In this document: piece after piece, positions 17,115 to 25,535 of the stretch
How the letters are laid out: each line of letters starts with the position of its first letter
How positions within the stretch are numbered: the stretch's first letter is position 1
Assembly: GCF_018131005.1 (NCBI RefSeq)
Contig: NZ_JAFCJK010000002.1
Coordinates: 964,463 to 1,028,462 of the forward strand
Direction: 5' to 3'
Length of the DNA stretch: 64,000 nucleotides
DNA from: Bradyrhizobium lablabi
Lineage (GTDB): Bacteria > Pseudomonadota > Alphaproteobacteria > Rhizobiales > Xanthobacteraceae
Made by a program: the position numbers and the translations under genes
Notes under the pieces: model-generated
What the model saw: the letters and a program-made list of their open reading frames with translations, nothing else
Told to the model about the DNA's origin: nothing
The model's database searches: none

Positions 17115-17264
17115 TCAGGCAGCCTCCGGTCTCTCAGTTTCCGACAATTCGATCGGAACGTGCCGTGCTCGGCTTACTACCTTCGGCCCTCCATCTGGGT
17201 ATCGGGCATCAGTGAGGTGACCAATGAGCGTTTCCAGGATCAGAAAGAACTTTTCGGCAAGCAT
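17115..17264 (-). CDS. 49-residue small protein with MLAEKFFL head
   Basis: Start at 17264, chosen for the AAGGAG site 9 bases upstream. It begins MLAEKFFLILETLI and ends with HVPIELSE plus a short polar tail. A relative at 29843-29968 shares MLAEKFFL-x-LE-x-L and S-x-x-HVP[IV]-x-L. The pair suggests a genuine small family with an amphipathic N-terminal helix. Function unknown. Confidence 0.6.
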   Translation of the reverse strand: MLAEKFFLILETLIGHLTDARYPDGGPKVVSRARHVPIELSETERPEAA

Positions 17265-17574
17265 GGATAGGCACTCCTTCCGTCGATTGTCGAACGCGGC
17301 GCCACATTTGATTCTGGCGGCTCTTCGACTGCGAAAGGATGGCATGGTCCCGGTTACGTCAGCGCTTCAGCCCTCAACGAAAATGGTTACGGCGGCAACT
17401 TGATCCCCAATGTCAGCACAACAGCGAGCAGCGGGTCCGCCCGTGACACGGTTGCAATTTCCTCAGCATGCACTCGAATTCGTGATTGCACCGCGCGCCG
17501 ACCTCACGCGTCGTTAAGGCGATGTGAGGATCAGTCCTCTTCGATTGGTCGATCAGTTCTGCATTTCGTCGAAC
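17265..17574. other. intergenic, no gene seen
   Basis: Region between the small gene and the 3' end of the aspartokinase gene. Short overlapping frames only. Confidence 0.35.
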
Positions 17575-18777
17575 CTATGTTTTCTGGACAAGCGAATGCA
17601 ACGCTTTAACCGCGGCCTCCCGGCTCTCCACGGGGACAAACAGACTGACCGAATGCGGCGACAGCACGTACTTGTCGGGGACAATCCCGTGATGTTCGAG
17701 AACCTGCAACGCCCTGAACGGCAATTCCGACGAAACGCCGCCGAAGCAGGTGAGACTCACCGAGCTTGACGCCTGGCGCTGCCTGCGGAGATCCTTGCTT
17801 AGCTCCAGCGTGCGCAACAGGGCGTCGAGCCACTCCGAATCGCAAGCCACGGTCATGCTGGTTTTTCCCACGCTGAAGCTCGAGGCGAGGAGCTGGGGCC
17901 AGGACAGGCTGTTTTGCTTGAGATGCTGTGCGAATCTCTCAAAACCGTGATTTAGATTCCTGGAATCTATTTCCACATGCTCAATGCGAGCCATCGAGTT
18001 GACGGCCAGAACCTTTCCGTTTTCCATACCTGCAACCTCTTTCATCACTTGCGTGCTGTGTTCAAGGCCACCCCACTGCTTGAGAACCAGAGGCACATCC
18101 TGACTTTGCGCCAGCTCTACGCTGCGAAAATGCAGGATCTTAGCACCCCAGAAACACATTTCGGACAGGGATGCGAAGTCCACTCGCCGCAGGGGTTTTG
18201 CATCCGGCACGATGCGTGGATCGGCAGAACAAATTCCGTCGACCTCCTTGATGATTTCACAGCTCTCGGCTTTCAGAGCCGCGGCCATCGCAACGGCCGT
18301 GGTGTCGCTGCCGCCGCGGCCGAGCGTGGTGATTTCCCTGGTCGCCGGGTTCACGCCCTGAAATCCCGCCAGCACCACAACGCGCCCACGATCAAGTTCC
18401 TCACGCACGCGAATGGGCCGCACATCCAGAATGCGTGCGGAGGAATGGGAGTCGTCCGTCATGACCCCAGCCTGGCTGCCGGTGAAACTGATCGCAGGCA
18501 CGCCAAGGTCGGAAAGCGCCATGCTCATCAGGGACATGCTGATGCGCTCACCGGTCGTCAGCAGCATGTCGAGTTCACGGCGATTGGGAGATGGGCTCAC
18601 CTCATGAGCCATCTGGATCAATTGGTCGGTGGTCGTGCCCATGGCGGAGACGATCGCCACGACACGATGACCGCGGCCATGCAGGTCGGCGAGACTGCGC
18701 GCTACCGCGCGAATTTTCGCCGGCGTTTGAAGACAGACGCCGCCATATTTTTGCACGATAATGGGACGGTTGCTCAT
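17575..18777 (-). CDS. aspartokinase-family protein with altered ATP/substrate motif
   Basis: 400 residues. Amino-acid-kinase domain to about 260 ([72 protein letters not shown]), then two ACT-like regulatory segments. Aspartokinases phosphorylate aspartate at the head of Lys/Thr/Met synthesis. The near-invariant K-[FY]-G-G-T-S reads KYGGVC here, replacing the Thr and Ser that contact substrate and phosphate. Together with its place directly after nagA (adjacent stop and start), this hints at a changed substrate or a non-biosynthetic role. asd in this window (38.8 kb) is unlinked. Confidence 0.8.
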   Translation of the reverse strand: MSNRPIIVQKYGGVCLQTPAKIRAVARSLADLHGRGHRVVAIVSAMGTTTDQLIQMAHEVSPSPNRRELDMLLTTGERISMSLMSMALSDLGVPAISFTGSQAGVMTDDSHSSARILDVRPIRVREELDRGRVVVLAGFQGVNPATREITTLGRGGSDTTAVAMAAALKAESCEIIKEVDGICSADPRIVPDAKPLRRVDFASLSEMCFWGAKILHFRSVELAQSQDVPLVLKQWGGLEHSTQVMKEVAGMENGKVLAVNSMARIEHVEIDSRNLNHGFERFAQHLKQNSLSWPQLLASSFSVGKTSMTVACDSEWLDALLRTLELSKDLRRQRQASSSVSLTCFGGVSSELPFRALQVLEHHGIVPDKYVLSPHSVSLFVPVESREAAVKALHSLVQKT

Positions 18778-19956
18778 CTAGTGAGAAGCCTCGCTCGCCT
18801 CGTCCATCGAACCTACACCGCCTATCCATGTGCCGACGACTTCAAAGTTCGGATTGATGGCGACAAGGTCCGCGCGGTATCCGGGCGCGATCCGTCCAAG
18901 CTCGGCCTCAAGACCCAGAAATGCCGCGGGCGTCCGAGAGGCCATGATAAGGGCATCGGCAAGGGGGATTTCGAGCAGCGCAACAGCGTTGCGGACCGCC
19001 TCGATCATGGTGAGGTGAGCGCCCGCGAGCGTGCCGTCGGGGCCAGTCAGGCGATTTTCGTGCAACGTGATCTGCCTTCCTTGCAGCATGAATTGCCGGT
19101 CGTTCGTGCCCACCAATGGCATGGCATCGGTGATCAGCATCAATCGATCGCGGCCTTTGCAGCGGAAGGCAACACGCAAACCGGCACGGTCAACGTGGAT
19201 GCCGTCGCAGATGATCCCCGCAAACAACCGGTCGTCCTGAAGCGCCGCGCCCACCAGGCCCGGCTCCCGGGCGTTCAACTGCGACATGGCATTGAACAGA
19301 TGGGTCACCCCTGAGACACCGCGATCCGCCGCCTGCCCGATTTCAGCTGCGGTGGCGTCGCTGTGGCCGGCCGCGATACGCAATCCGGCGCCGATCAATT
19401 CGTCGATCATGGACGCGGGCACGCATTCCGGAGCCAAGGTCACAATGGAACGGCCGCGGTCGCCAAAACTCCTGATGGCGGCGAGATCGCGCCGATTGGG
19501 CACGCGCATCTCAACTTCCGGGTGAATCCCCTTGCGCGACCCGTTGAGGGCCGGCCCTTCCAGGTGAAAGCCGAGCACGCCGGGAATCTGCAGACAAGCC
19601 TGGGCCACTGCAGCCAGCCGCTCGATGACCTCGCCGCGATCGGTTATGAGGGTCGGCAGGCAGCCCGTGGTTCCCTTCTTCCGGTGCGCCTCAACGATGC
19701 GTCGAACGCCAGCCTCCGTTGGCTGGTCGTTGAGAAGAACGCCCCCTCCTCCGTTCACCTGGATGTCGATGAATCCGGGTGCAAGGATCGCGTCTGCGGG
19801 GAGGTGGATTGAGGCGCGCGCCTCTGCCTCGCCGAAGGCGATGCTTTCAATCCGCCCCTTGGAGATCCTGACCGAACCCGGCCCACGCATGTCGGTACCA
19901 TCAAAGATGTGCTGCGTGGCAATCGTGAGAGAGACGGAAGACCCAGCGTGGCCCAT
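18778..19956 (-). CDS. nagA: N-acetylglucosamine-6-phosphate deacetylase
   Basis: 392 residues, amidohydrolase fold. Key blocks: APGFIDIQVNGGGGV, GFHLEGPALN (metal Glu), APECVPASMIDEL, AAGHSDATAAEI (metal His), GVTHLFNAMSQL (metal His), GIICDGIHVD, and LITDAMPLVG (catalytic Asp). It removes acetyl from GlcNAc-6-P to give glucosamine-6-P, the substrate of the deaminase in the facing operon. Its stop abuts the start of the aspartokinase-like gene, so the two are translationally linked. Confidence 0.93.
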   Translation of the reverse strand: MGHAGSSVSLTIATQHIFDGTDMRGPGSVRISKGRIESIAFGEAEARASIHLPADAILAPGFIDIQVNGGGGVLLNDQPTEAGVRRIVEAHRKKGTTGCLPTLITDRGEVIERLAAVAQACLQIPGVLGFHLEGPALNGSRKGIHPEVEMRVPNRRDLAAIRSFGDRGRSIVTLAPECVPASMIDELIGAGLRIAAGHSDATAAEIGQAADRGVSGVTHLFNAMSQLNAREPGLVGAALQDDRLFAGIICDGIHVDRAGLRVAFRCKGRDRLMLITDAMPLVGTNDRQFMLQGRQITLHENRLTGPDGTLAGAHLTMIEAVRNAVALLEIPLADALIMASRTPAAFLGLEAELGRIAPGYRADLVAINPNFEVVGTWIGGVGSMDEASEASH

Positions 19957-20071
19957 CAGTATTCATCCGAGAATGGCAGTCACGGACTCGTGAGGCGAGT
20001 CGCGTGATAGACTTCATATGTACACAACGGCTTTGAGAGGACCCGGAGCGAAACCCTCGCGTTAGCTTTCC
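19957..20071. promoter_or_regulatory. divergent promoter region with GACTCG-N5-CGAGTC dyad
   Basis: The 115 bases between nagA and the facing operon must hold both promoters. A perfect 6-base dyad (19985-19990 with 19996-20001) lies inside and is a candidate operator. No regulator gene is nearby. Confidence 0.4.
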
Positions 20072-20371
20072 ATGGGAACAAAAGGTACCACGTATCTCGA
20101 CATTGATGGAGGCGGAACCCGCTGCCGCGCCCGGGTCGAGGATAAACGCGCGGCCGATGCCATTGGCGAACTGCTCAATCCGCCCCTGGCGAGGGGAATT
20201 GACCAGTTCTCGCTTGTGGGCGGGCACGTGGATGCCACAACGCCCTGGCTGACGCCTGGTCCGCGGGCCCGCCTGAGGCGTCCGGACCCTGGCGCGTTGT
20301 TGGCGCGCGGGCGGCTTGACCTGCCCAAGAGAGAAACCGACCATGAACAGCGGTTCAAAGTTCCGCGCTAA
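20072..20371 (+). pseudogene. BadF/BadG-type N-acetylglucosamine kinase with internal deletion
   Basis: The first 23 codons give the ATP-binding head of the ASKHA sugar-kinase family (TTYLDIDGGGTRCRARVED). The frame then jumps to the family's C-terminal end: AIGELLNPPLARGIDQFSLV, GGHVDATTPWLTP, then ALLARG. About 200 central residues, including the sugar site, are gone, while the reading frame is kept to beyond the murQ start. It cannot be an active kinase. An intact copy would have produced GlcNAc-6-P or MurNAc-6-P for nagA and murQ, so phosphorylation must now come from elsewhere. Confidence 0.7.
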
Positions 20372-21335
20372 GGGCGCATGGATCAACTATATGGCCACCG
20401 AAGAAGTCGATCCCCGCTTTGCCGATCTTGATGCATGGTCGCTGACGTCAGCGATCGAAGCCATGTGGGAGGGTCAGCTTGCGGCAGTCGCGGCGATCGG
20501 CCATGCCCTTCCCGCGATCACCGCGGCGACCGAAGCGGCCAAGGCAGCGCTGGGCGATCGTGGACGCATTGTGTATGTCGGTGCCGGCACCTCTGGCCGC
20601 GTGGCAGTCCAGGATGGCGCCGAGCTGATGCCGACCTTCGCCTGGCCCAACGAGCGCGTTCGCTTCATCGTCGCCGGCGGAGACAGCGCGTTTGTCACCA
20701 GCATCGAGGGCGCGGAGGACGATGTCGATGATGCGGTCACGCAGATCGATGCCGCGCGGCTCACGCCGCACGACGCGGTGATTGCAGTTTCCGCCAGCGG
20801 GACAACGCCATTCACGGTCGCAGCGCTGCGGCAGGCAGGCTCTTTCGGTGTGGTGACGATCGGTGTCGCCAACAATCCCGACACTGCATTACTGGCATCG
20901 GCAAAGTTTCCGATCTTGATCGAGACCGGCCGCGAACTGATCGCCGGCTCCACGCGGATGAAGGCGGGCACCGCGCAGAAGGTTGTCCTCAACCTGATCT
21001 CCTCAGGGATCATGCTGCGGCTCGGCCGGGTGCATCGTGGCATGATGGTGAATATGCAGCCGACCAATGCCAAGCTGAAGCGACGCGCAGAGGCCATGGT
21101 GGCGCAAATCGCGCACTGTGATCCCTCGCACGCGGCACGCTCGCTTGAGCAGGCCGAGGGAGACATCAAGACGGCAGTCCTTTTGGCGTTGGGTGTCAAC
21201 AGGGTTGATGCCGAGATCATTCTGAAAAACTGTGACGGCAACCTGCGCCGCGTGTTTGCCGAGCTCGCCAGGGATCGTGACCGGCAACCCGAGGGAGCCG
21301 CGGCTCGCAAGCAAGGTGGAGCGGTTGAGCCGTGA
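20343..21335 (+). CDS. murQ: N-acetylmuramic acid 6-phosphate etherase
   Basis: 330 residues from the ATG at 20343. SIS fold with TEEVDPRFADLD at the start, the phosphate loop GAGTSGRVAVQDGAELMPTF (holding one catalytic Glu), SIEGAEDDVDDA (second catalytic Glu), SASGTTPFTVAAL and LIAGSTRMKAGTAQK, and a C-terminal helical UBA-like part (GVNRVDAEIILKNCDGNLRR). It cleaves the lactyl ether of MurNAc-6-P to GlcNAc-6-P during cell-wall recycling or uptake. The usual LDASE is QDGAE here, as in some alphaproteobacteria. Start overlaps the kinase remnant; stop overlaps the next start (GTGA). Confidence 0.92.
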   Translation: MNSGSKFRAKGAWINYMATEEVDPRFADLDAWSLTSAIEAMWEGQLAAVAAIGHALPAITAATEAAKAALGDRGRIVYVGAGTSGRVAVQDGAELMPTFAWPNERVRFIVAGGDSAFVTSIEGAEDDVDDAVTQIDAARLTPHDAVIAVSASGTTPFTVAALRQAGSFGVVTIGVANNPDTALLASAKFPILIETGRELIAGSTRMKAGTAQKVVLNLISSGIMLRLGRVHRGMMVNMQPTNAKLKRRAEAMVAQIAHCDPSHAARSLEQAEGDIKTAVLLALGVNRVDAEIILKNCDGNLRRVFAELARDRDRQPEGAAARKQGGAVEP

Positions 21336-22345
21336 CGACGTCCGCGATGGCGAGCGAAATCGGGGAAAGCGCGGATGTCGTCGCCAAAATTGTTCGTAAC
21401 CGCCCCGCCACGCGCGCAATTGCACAACGAATTGGGATTGGCTCAGCGCCGCTGTGCGTCGTGTGCGGCCGGGGAAGCTCTGGGCATGCCGGGGTTTTCT
21501 TAAGATACCTTGTCGAGACGCGGCTTCGCCTTCCCGTTTCGGCCAGCGCTCCTTCGGTGATCACGGCATTTCGCACGCCCTTGATGCTGCGCCATGCGCT
21601 GTTCGTCGTGATCTCGCAATCCGGGCGCAGCCCGGATCTTGTCGCGGCGACCAGGTCGGCGCGCGCCGCGGGCGCCTGCACCATCGCCATCGTCAATGCG
21701 ACGTCGTCGCCGGTGGCTGACGAAGCGGAGTTCGTCGTTCCGATCGAGGCCGGTCAAGAGCACTCCGTCGCGGCGACCAAGACCGTGATCGGCTCGATGG
21801 CCGCTAGCGCCGGACTTGTTGCCGAGCTGGCGGAAGATCGTGCGCTGTGGTCAGCCCTCGACAGGCTGCCCGAGCGCCTGCATCGCGCGCTGGCGCTCGA
21901 CTGGTCCGAGATTGCCGATGATCTCGCCAATGCGTCTGCTGTGTTTGTGGCGGCTCGGGGCCTGGGCCTCGGATCGGCGCGGGAAATCGCGCTCAAACTT
22001 TCGGAAATCCTGCGCCGGCCTTCCATCGGTCTGAGCGTTGCCGAGCTGCAGCATGGGCCGCGGGCCGCGTTATCATCGCGCACGCCGGTTCTCATGATGC
22101 GCCTCATGGATGAAACGGCGGCCACCGTGGACGCGTTCGCAGAAGAATTGCGCGAGCAAAAGATCACGCTGCATCTATGCGGCGGACCGCGTGGCTCCCT
22201 GCCCTGGTTGGCCGAGGATGACCCGGCCACCGACCCTATCACGATGCTCGTCCCGGCCTATCGGCTGATCGAGCATACGGCGCGCGCCTGTGGATTTGAC
22301 CCGGATCGTCCGCCTCGCCTGAGCAAGATTACCGAGACGTTTTGA
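21332..22345 (+). CDS. nagB-II: SIS-domain glucosamine-6-phosphate deaminase, NagB-II type
   Basis: 337 residues, GTG start overlapping the murQ stop. Two SIS domains related to the isomerase half of GlmS: VVCGRGSSGHAG, VVISQSGRSPDLVAATR, EHSVAATKTVIGSM, then FVAARGLGLGSAREIALKLS and SVAELQHGPRA. There is no glutaminase domain. Proteins of this type convert GlcN-6-P to fructose-6-P plus ammonia and replace hexameric NagB in many proteobacteria. With nagA and murQ it completes an amino-sugar catabolic route. Confidence 0.85.
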   Translation: MTTSAMASEIGESADVVAKIVRNRPATRAIAQRIGIGSAPLCVVCGRGSSGHAGVFLRYLVETRLRLPVSASAPSVITAFRTPLMLRHALFVVISQSGRSPDLVAATRSARAAGACTIAIVNATSSPVADEAEFVVPIEAGQEHSVAATKTVIGSMAASAGLVAELAEDRALWSALDRLPERLHRALALDWSEIADDLANASAVFVAARGLGLGSAREIALKLSEILRRPSIGLSVAELQHGPRAALSSRTPVLMMRLMDETAATVDAFAEELREQKITLHLCGGPRGSLPWLAEDDPATDPITMLVPAYRLIEHTARACGFDPDRPPRLSKITETF

Positions 22346-22358
22346 CAGCTGACAGACC

Positions 22359-22382
22359 GCCGCGCGATTGTTCTCGCGCGGC
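22359..22382 (+). terminator. hairpin after the amino-sugar operon
   Basis: GCCGCGCGA (22359-22367) pairs perfectly with TCGCGCGGC (22374-22382) around a 6-base loop, 14 bases after the deaminase stop. There is no T-run, so termination strength is uncertain. Confidence 0.5.
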
Positions 22383-22651
22383 TTCGTCCTGGATGACATC
22401 CCAGTGCTCCGCGAGCAGGCCGTCTTCCGACCGCACAAGGTCGGAGAGGAAGTAATGAGCCGGAAATCGTCCTTTGCCGCTAACATCTGTTTCGCACCGA
22501 CCCGGACGGGCTCACCTCCTTCTTCATTGCGCTCCCCAGAGGAACACAAAGTCGTATAATAGCGAGGCACAGTGATGCTTGGGGCGCAGCATCCTCATCG
22601 ACCGAGAATGCCCCCTCGCGCTTGGAAGGTTTCAACGGTCAGGGAGGTACC
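22383..22651. other. intergenic, no gene seen
   Basis: Upstream of the methyltransferase gene. GTATAAT-like A/T bases occur at 22553-22560, which may be a -10 element, but no matching -35 is clear. Confidence 0.35.
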
Positions 22652-23656
22652 TTGGACATTGTTCTGATATTTCAGTTGTTAGCGGCGATCATCGTTGCGT
22701 TGTTCGTAGCATACAACCTTCTTCACTACGTACTTTTTCTCTTGGTCACTCAACCAAAGGACGCGAGCAAGATCGGGCACCAGCTGAACCAATTCGAGCA
22801 GCGACAACTGGTCGAGTGGACACCGCAACCGAACGACTTTCTCAAGCACGATGACGAGAAGCGCACATATGATGACGTGTTCGGCACGTATCGCGACGAA
22901 CAAGCGAACTACAGCACATGCGTTTTTCCCCGAGTGGTGTTTTCGCGCCCCTACGAAGCCGAATTCGTTCTTCTGAAGCCGGAAGACGGGATGCGGCTGC
23001 TGGATCTCGGGTGCGGATCCGGCGCGGCGGCCGACTACCTCGCCAGCCGGCGCTTTATCGAAATCGTGGGTGTGACCAATTCATCCGTGCAAGCGGATAT
23101 CTGCCGGCGGAAATTTGCCAAACTTGGTGGGCGTGGACAGGTGATTGTCGCCGACTTCGACAGCCTCGATCTCCCGAGTGAAAGTTTTGACGCCATCTAT
23201 GCGCTCGAATCGATTGGGTACACCAAAGACTTGGACGCTTGGCTGGCGCGGTGCTGGCGACTGCTCAAGCCGGGAGGACGCCTGTTAATCCGCTCACCGG
23301 GGTCGCTGGATCACTGTCGCCGTAAGGAGGATTATCTGAGCGTCACCGCCTTTTTCGACAATTGGCGCTACAACTTTGTCGGAGCCAATCTTCTCGTCTA
23401 CAAGATGCGTCAGCTCGGCTTCAACCCGATCCGTTATCGGCGACTGCCATTCTGGGCTTGGGGCGTCACCTGGAACTTCATTCAACACCTGCTGTTGTGG
23501 AAGTACCGGCTAAAGATGCGCACATTCGTGGAATTGGAACGGATCATTTGGCGCACTTCGAAGGTCTTTGTCTTCGGCAACCCCTACAACACGGTGCTGG
23601 CCACCAAGCCCGAGGCAGTATCTAGCTCTCATCAGACTATTGCTCCTGAGAAGTAG
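22652..23656 (+). CDS. membrane-anchored class I SAM-dependent methyltransferase
   Basis: 334 residues from a TTG that has GGGAGG upstream; an earlier TTG at 22622 is less likely. One N-terminal transmembrane helix (IVLIFQLLAAIIVALFVAYN) anchors a cytoplasmic domain. Motif I is LLDLGCGSGAAADYLA, motif II VIVADFDSLDLPSESFDAIY, motif III LLKPGGRLLIRSPGS. This layout fits Methyltransf_11 enzymes acting on lipids or sterol-like substrates (cyclopropane synthase and tocopherol methyltransferase relatives). The C-terminal part is rich in Trp and aromatic residues. Substrate unknown. Confidence 0.85.
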   Translation: MDIVLIFQLLAAIIVALFVAYNLLHYVLFLLVTQPKDASKIGHQLNQFEQRQLVEWTPQPNDFLKHDDEKRTYDDVFGTYRDEQANYSTCVFPRVVFSRPYEAEFVLLKPEDGMRLLDLGCGSGAAADYLASRRFIEIVGVTNSSVQADICRRKFAKLGGRGQVIVADFDSLDLPSESFDAIYALESIGYTKDLDAWLARCWRLLKPGGRLLIRSPGSLDHCRRKEDYLSVTAFFDNWRYNFVGANLLVYKMRQLGFNPIRYRRLPFWAWGVTWNFIQHLLLWKYRLKMRTFVELERIIWRTSKVFVFGNPYNTVLATKPEAVSSSHQTIAPEK

Positions 23657-23812
23657 GGCCCGGGAGTTTCGCGCAAATGGACCTTCCCACCCGGTCACGC
23701 CAGCGCGGGTCTTGGGATAACCACGGCCCTCACCGTGGCGGCAAAGACGACAATCCGCGTCGTGGATGCGAGCGCGCATCCGTGGCTTCGAGTGGTAGAC
23801 GTAGAGGGTCAT
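23510..23812 (-). pseudogene. small protein with foreign or missing C-terminus
   Basis: The first 48 residues (MTLYVYHSKPRMRARIHDAD, CRLCRHGEGRG, AGVTGWEGPF) follow a pattern seen in small rhizobial proteins: a His/Cys-rich head and a T-G-W-x-G-P-F hinge before a helix and CxxC end. After 23666 the frame runs antisense into the methyltransferase gene and loses all resemblance. It is probably a truncated gene. No strong ribosome-binding site. Confidence 0.4.
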
Positions 23813-24040
23813 CCGGCGCCGGGCTCAAAGGCAAGCCAGGTGTACACCGACCATCGAACCCAAAACGGCCCCAGCGGGTGCGTCGCCGGAGCCGTCCTTG
23901 GAGACACGTCCCCTCGGGGGCGGGGGACGTCAATTCATTCTAAGACGCCGATGCACACGCGTCTGCGGCAGATTTGTTTCGCGACATTGCCTGCGCTGAC
24001 TGCCGAGCCCAACCGGCCGGCGAACTTCTCGCGCTAGAAG
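23813..24040. other. intergenic, no gene seen
   Basis: No convincing frame between the truncated small gene and the RNA candidate. Confidence 0.35.
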
Positions 24041-24130
24041 AAAAAAGGGCCGCTTGTCAGACAAGTGGCCCAAGTCTAGGGAGGAAACGCCCAAGGAGGG
24101 CAGCGATAGCGCGGGGCGCCACCGCATATT
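24041..24130 (-). ncRNA. candidate small RNA with two CCUCC loops and terminator
   Basis: Read on the minus strand: GCCCTCCTTGGGC (a 4-base stem displaying TCCTT), then TTTCCTCCCTAG, then a hairpin GGGCCACTTGT-CTG-ACAAGCGGCCC followed by TTTTTT (24046-24041). An intrinsic terminator after two unpaired anti-Shine-Dalgarno motifs is the design of rhizobial trans-acting sRNAs (AbcR, CcsR and alpha-r classes). The 5' end is uncertain; no clear promoter was found. Confidence 0.45.
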
Positions 24131-24304
24131 CAGTTGTGTGTCCGGGTGAGAAAAAGGTTCAAGATTCAGCCTGCCTGCGCAGCCGAGACGTCGTGCAAAT
24201 CTGCAAAAAGGTTCGGTTTTCGTCGCTCCCGCGCCGCATATCGCTGATCGTTTGCTGATGTCTTGAATGCGCTGGGCGCGCGTACCGAACCTGGCGTCTA
24301 TCAA

Positions 24305-24481
24305 TCAGGGTGCGATCAGCGTTGGCGTGACGTCGATGGTTTGCGGCTGCCGCTCGCGCGCGACGATTTGGATCACGACGCTGGCCGGGTTCGCGGAGGC
24401 TGTTGCTGCTTGTGCCGTCTGAGGCGAAAAAGCCGGCAAGCCGAGAATGAAGCTCGAGGAGCGGCGGGCAACCGCTGTCGA
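24305..24481 (-). pseudogene. possible remnant of a small secreted protein
   Basis: The frame from an in-frame TAG (24482-24484) to TGA reads ARRSSSFILGLPAFSPQTAQ, then ASVVIQIVARERQPQTIDVT. It resembles the hydrophobic end and AQA cut of a signal peptide followed by a short beta-rich domain. No usable start codon remains. Family not recognised. Confidence 0.3.
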
Positions 24482-24790
24482 CTAGCCCCGCCCGTGCGCC
24501 GGCTCTGTCGGATCAAGTCGGCGATCCAGTTCGGCAAACAAGGCTGCACCTGATTGCTGACCAGGGGCCCGGACCAGGGCGCACCCGCAACCTGGCGATT
24601 GACAGAATGTCGCATCTTTGAGACATTTTGGTTCCATTCATATTGAAATTTAATTTTAAAGCGGGACCAAAAATGAATTTAAGCTGGTTGCCAGGATCGC
24701 GATTTAATCGCGAATCCGATGTTATGTTCATCAGCAGCCGCTAGGAGTCCACAGCAGCGGATAGGAGCCGGCGTTCAGAAAGAGGCCAGA

Positions 24791-25078
24791 ATGGCCGCTC
24801 GCGTAGAGATCCAGTGCAGTACCAAACGTCCCAGCCACCACGATCCCCATGATCGTATCCAAGGCGTCGGAGGCGTTCATAACGGCGCACGTTGGTGGCT
24901 GGAAGCGGATGCCGCGATCGGAGCCATCGAAAGCGGCACGTACTGCTTTTTCGTCAGCATGAATGAAAAAAGCATCAACGTAGTGGTAGCCACCAACAAC
25001 GGATGCAAATATCTCAACACATCGGCGGACGGTTACGCGCCGAATAATCTTTTGAATCTTCCGGACTGTCCTCGATAG
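24791..25078 (+). CDS. DUF3892 family protein
   Basis: 95 residues from the Met at 24791 (GAGG 7-10 bases upstream). VEIQCSTKR, DPHDRIQGVGGVHNGARWWL, AAIGAIESGTYCFFVSMNEK, INVVVATNNGCKYLNTSADG and NNLLNLP follow the whole DUF3892 pattern: H-x-R-I-x-x-[IV]-G-G, W-x-L, A-I-x-x-I-E-x-G and the C-terminal L-x-[LN]-P. Small soluble protein of unknown function, found widely in bacteria. A terminator follows. Confidence 0.8.
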   Translation: MAARVEIQCSTKRPSHHDPHDRIQGVGGVHNGARWWLEADAAIGAIESGTYCFFVSMNEKSINVVVATNNGCKYLNTSADGYAPNNLLNLPDCPR

Positions 25079-25106
25079 CCTGACATGGCTGACAGCACCG
25101 ACTGGC

Positions 25107-25137
25107 GAAAGAGCGCCTTTCGGGCGGTCTTTTTTTC
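25107..25137 (+). terminator. Rho-independent terminator after DUF3892
   Basis: GAAAGAGCGCC / GGGCGGTCTTT stem with a TTTC loop and one mismatch, followed by a seven-base T tract, 29 bases past the stop. Confidence 0.7.
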
Positions 25138-25448
25138 TGACGCCCTCCCCTCGGCTTGAAAAGAACTGGACGGTCCGGCCGCCGGTCAGGCTCCCTTCGG
25201 TGGTAATAGAGAACCACTAACTCCTATCCGGGATTAGTTTAATTCCACAAAAAACAAATGCATCCGGATCCGGCGACCCGAAAGATACCGATTTGACGCT
25301 AGTTGCATCGGCGCGGAAGTGATGCCGCATCCGGGCCCGAGGGGTTCCGACGAAACACAATGGCAGCGCCACGAAACCGTTTTTGCGACTTCTCGAAATC
25401 GACCTGCAACGTGGCGAACCTAGCGTCTCGGCAAAAGAGGGAAGCGTC
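25138..25448. other. intergenic; no supported gene
   Basis: A minus-strand frame of 79 codons exists but lacks a ribosome-binding site and a recognised fold. The last 15 bases hold a GAGGGAAG site for the micro-protein start. Confidence 0.35.
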
Positions 25449-25535
25449 ATGTTCACCTATATCCTGAATGTGCTCTATGAGCAGTCGCTTTGCAGCTACC
25501 TCAACGCCATGCCGGACGAGGAAGCAGAGCGATGA
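25449..25535 (+). CDS. 28-residue micro-protein, first of an ATGA pair
   Basis: ATG at 25449 with GAGGGAAG upstream, TGA at 25533. The residues MFTYILNVLYEQSLCSYLNA then MPDEEAER suggest an amphipathic helix with an acidic tail. It overlaps the next start as ATGA, so the pair is probably translated together. Function unknown. Confidence 0.45.
   Translation: MFTYILNVLYEQSLCSYLNAMPDEEAER

Noticed and set aside
17977..19314. 445-codon plus-strand frame opposite the aspartokinase and nagA genes
   Set aside because: It spans two genuine genes on the other strand and shows no domain.
23930..24304. 124-codon minus-strand frame through the sRNA candidate
   Set aside because: The frame crosses the terminator hairpin and has repetitive low-complexity residues; the RNA explanation fits better.
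25217..25456. 79-codon minus-strand frame ending FVFCGIKLIPDRS
   Set aside because: No ribosome-binding site, no recognised domain, and its start overlaps the micro-protein start on the other strand. The residues after ARMRHHFR look slightly protein-like, but not enough to call.
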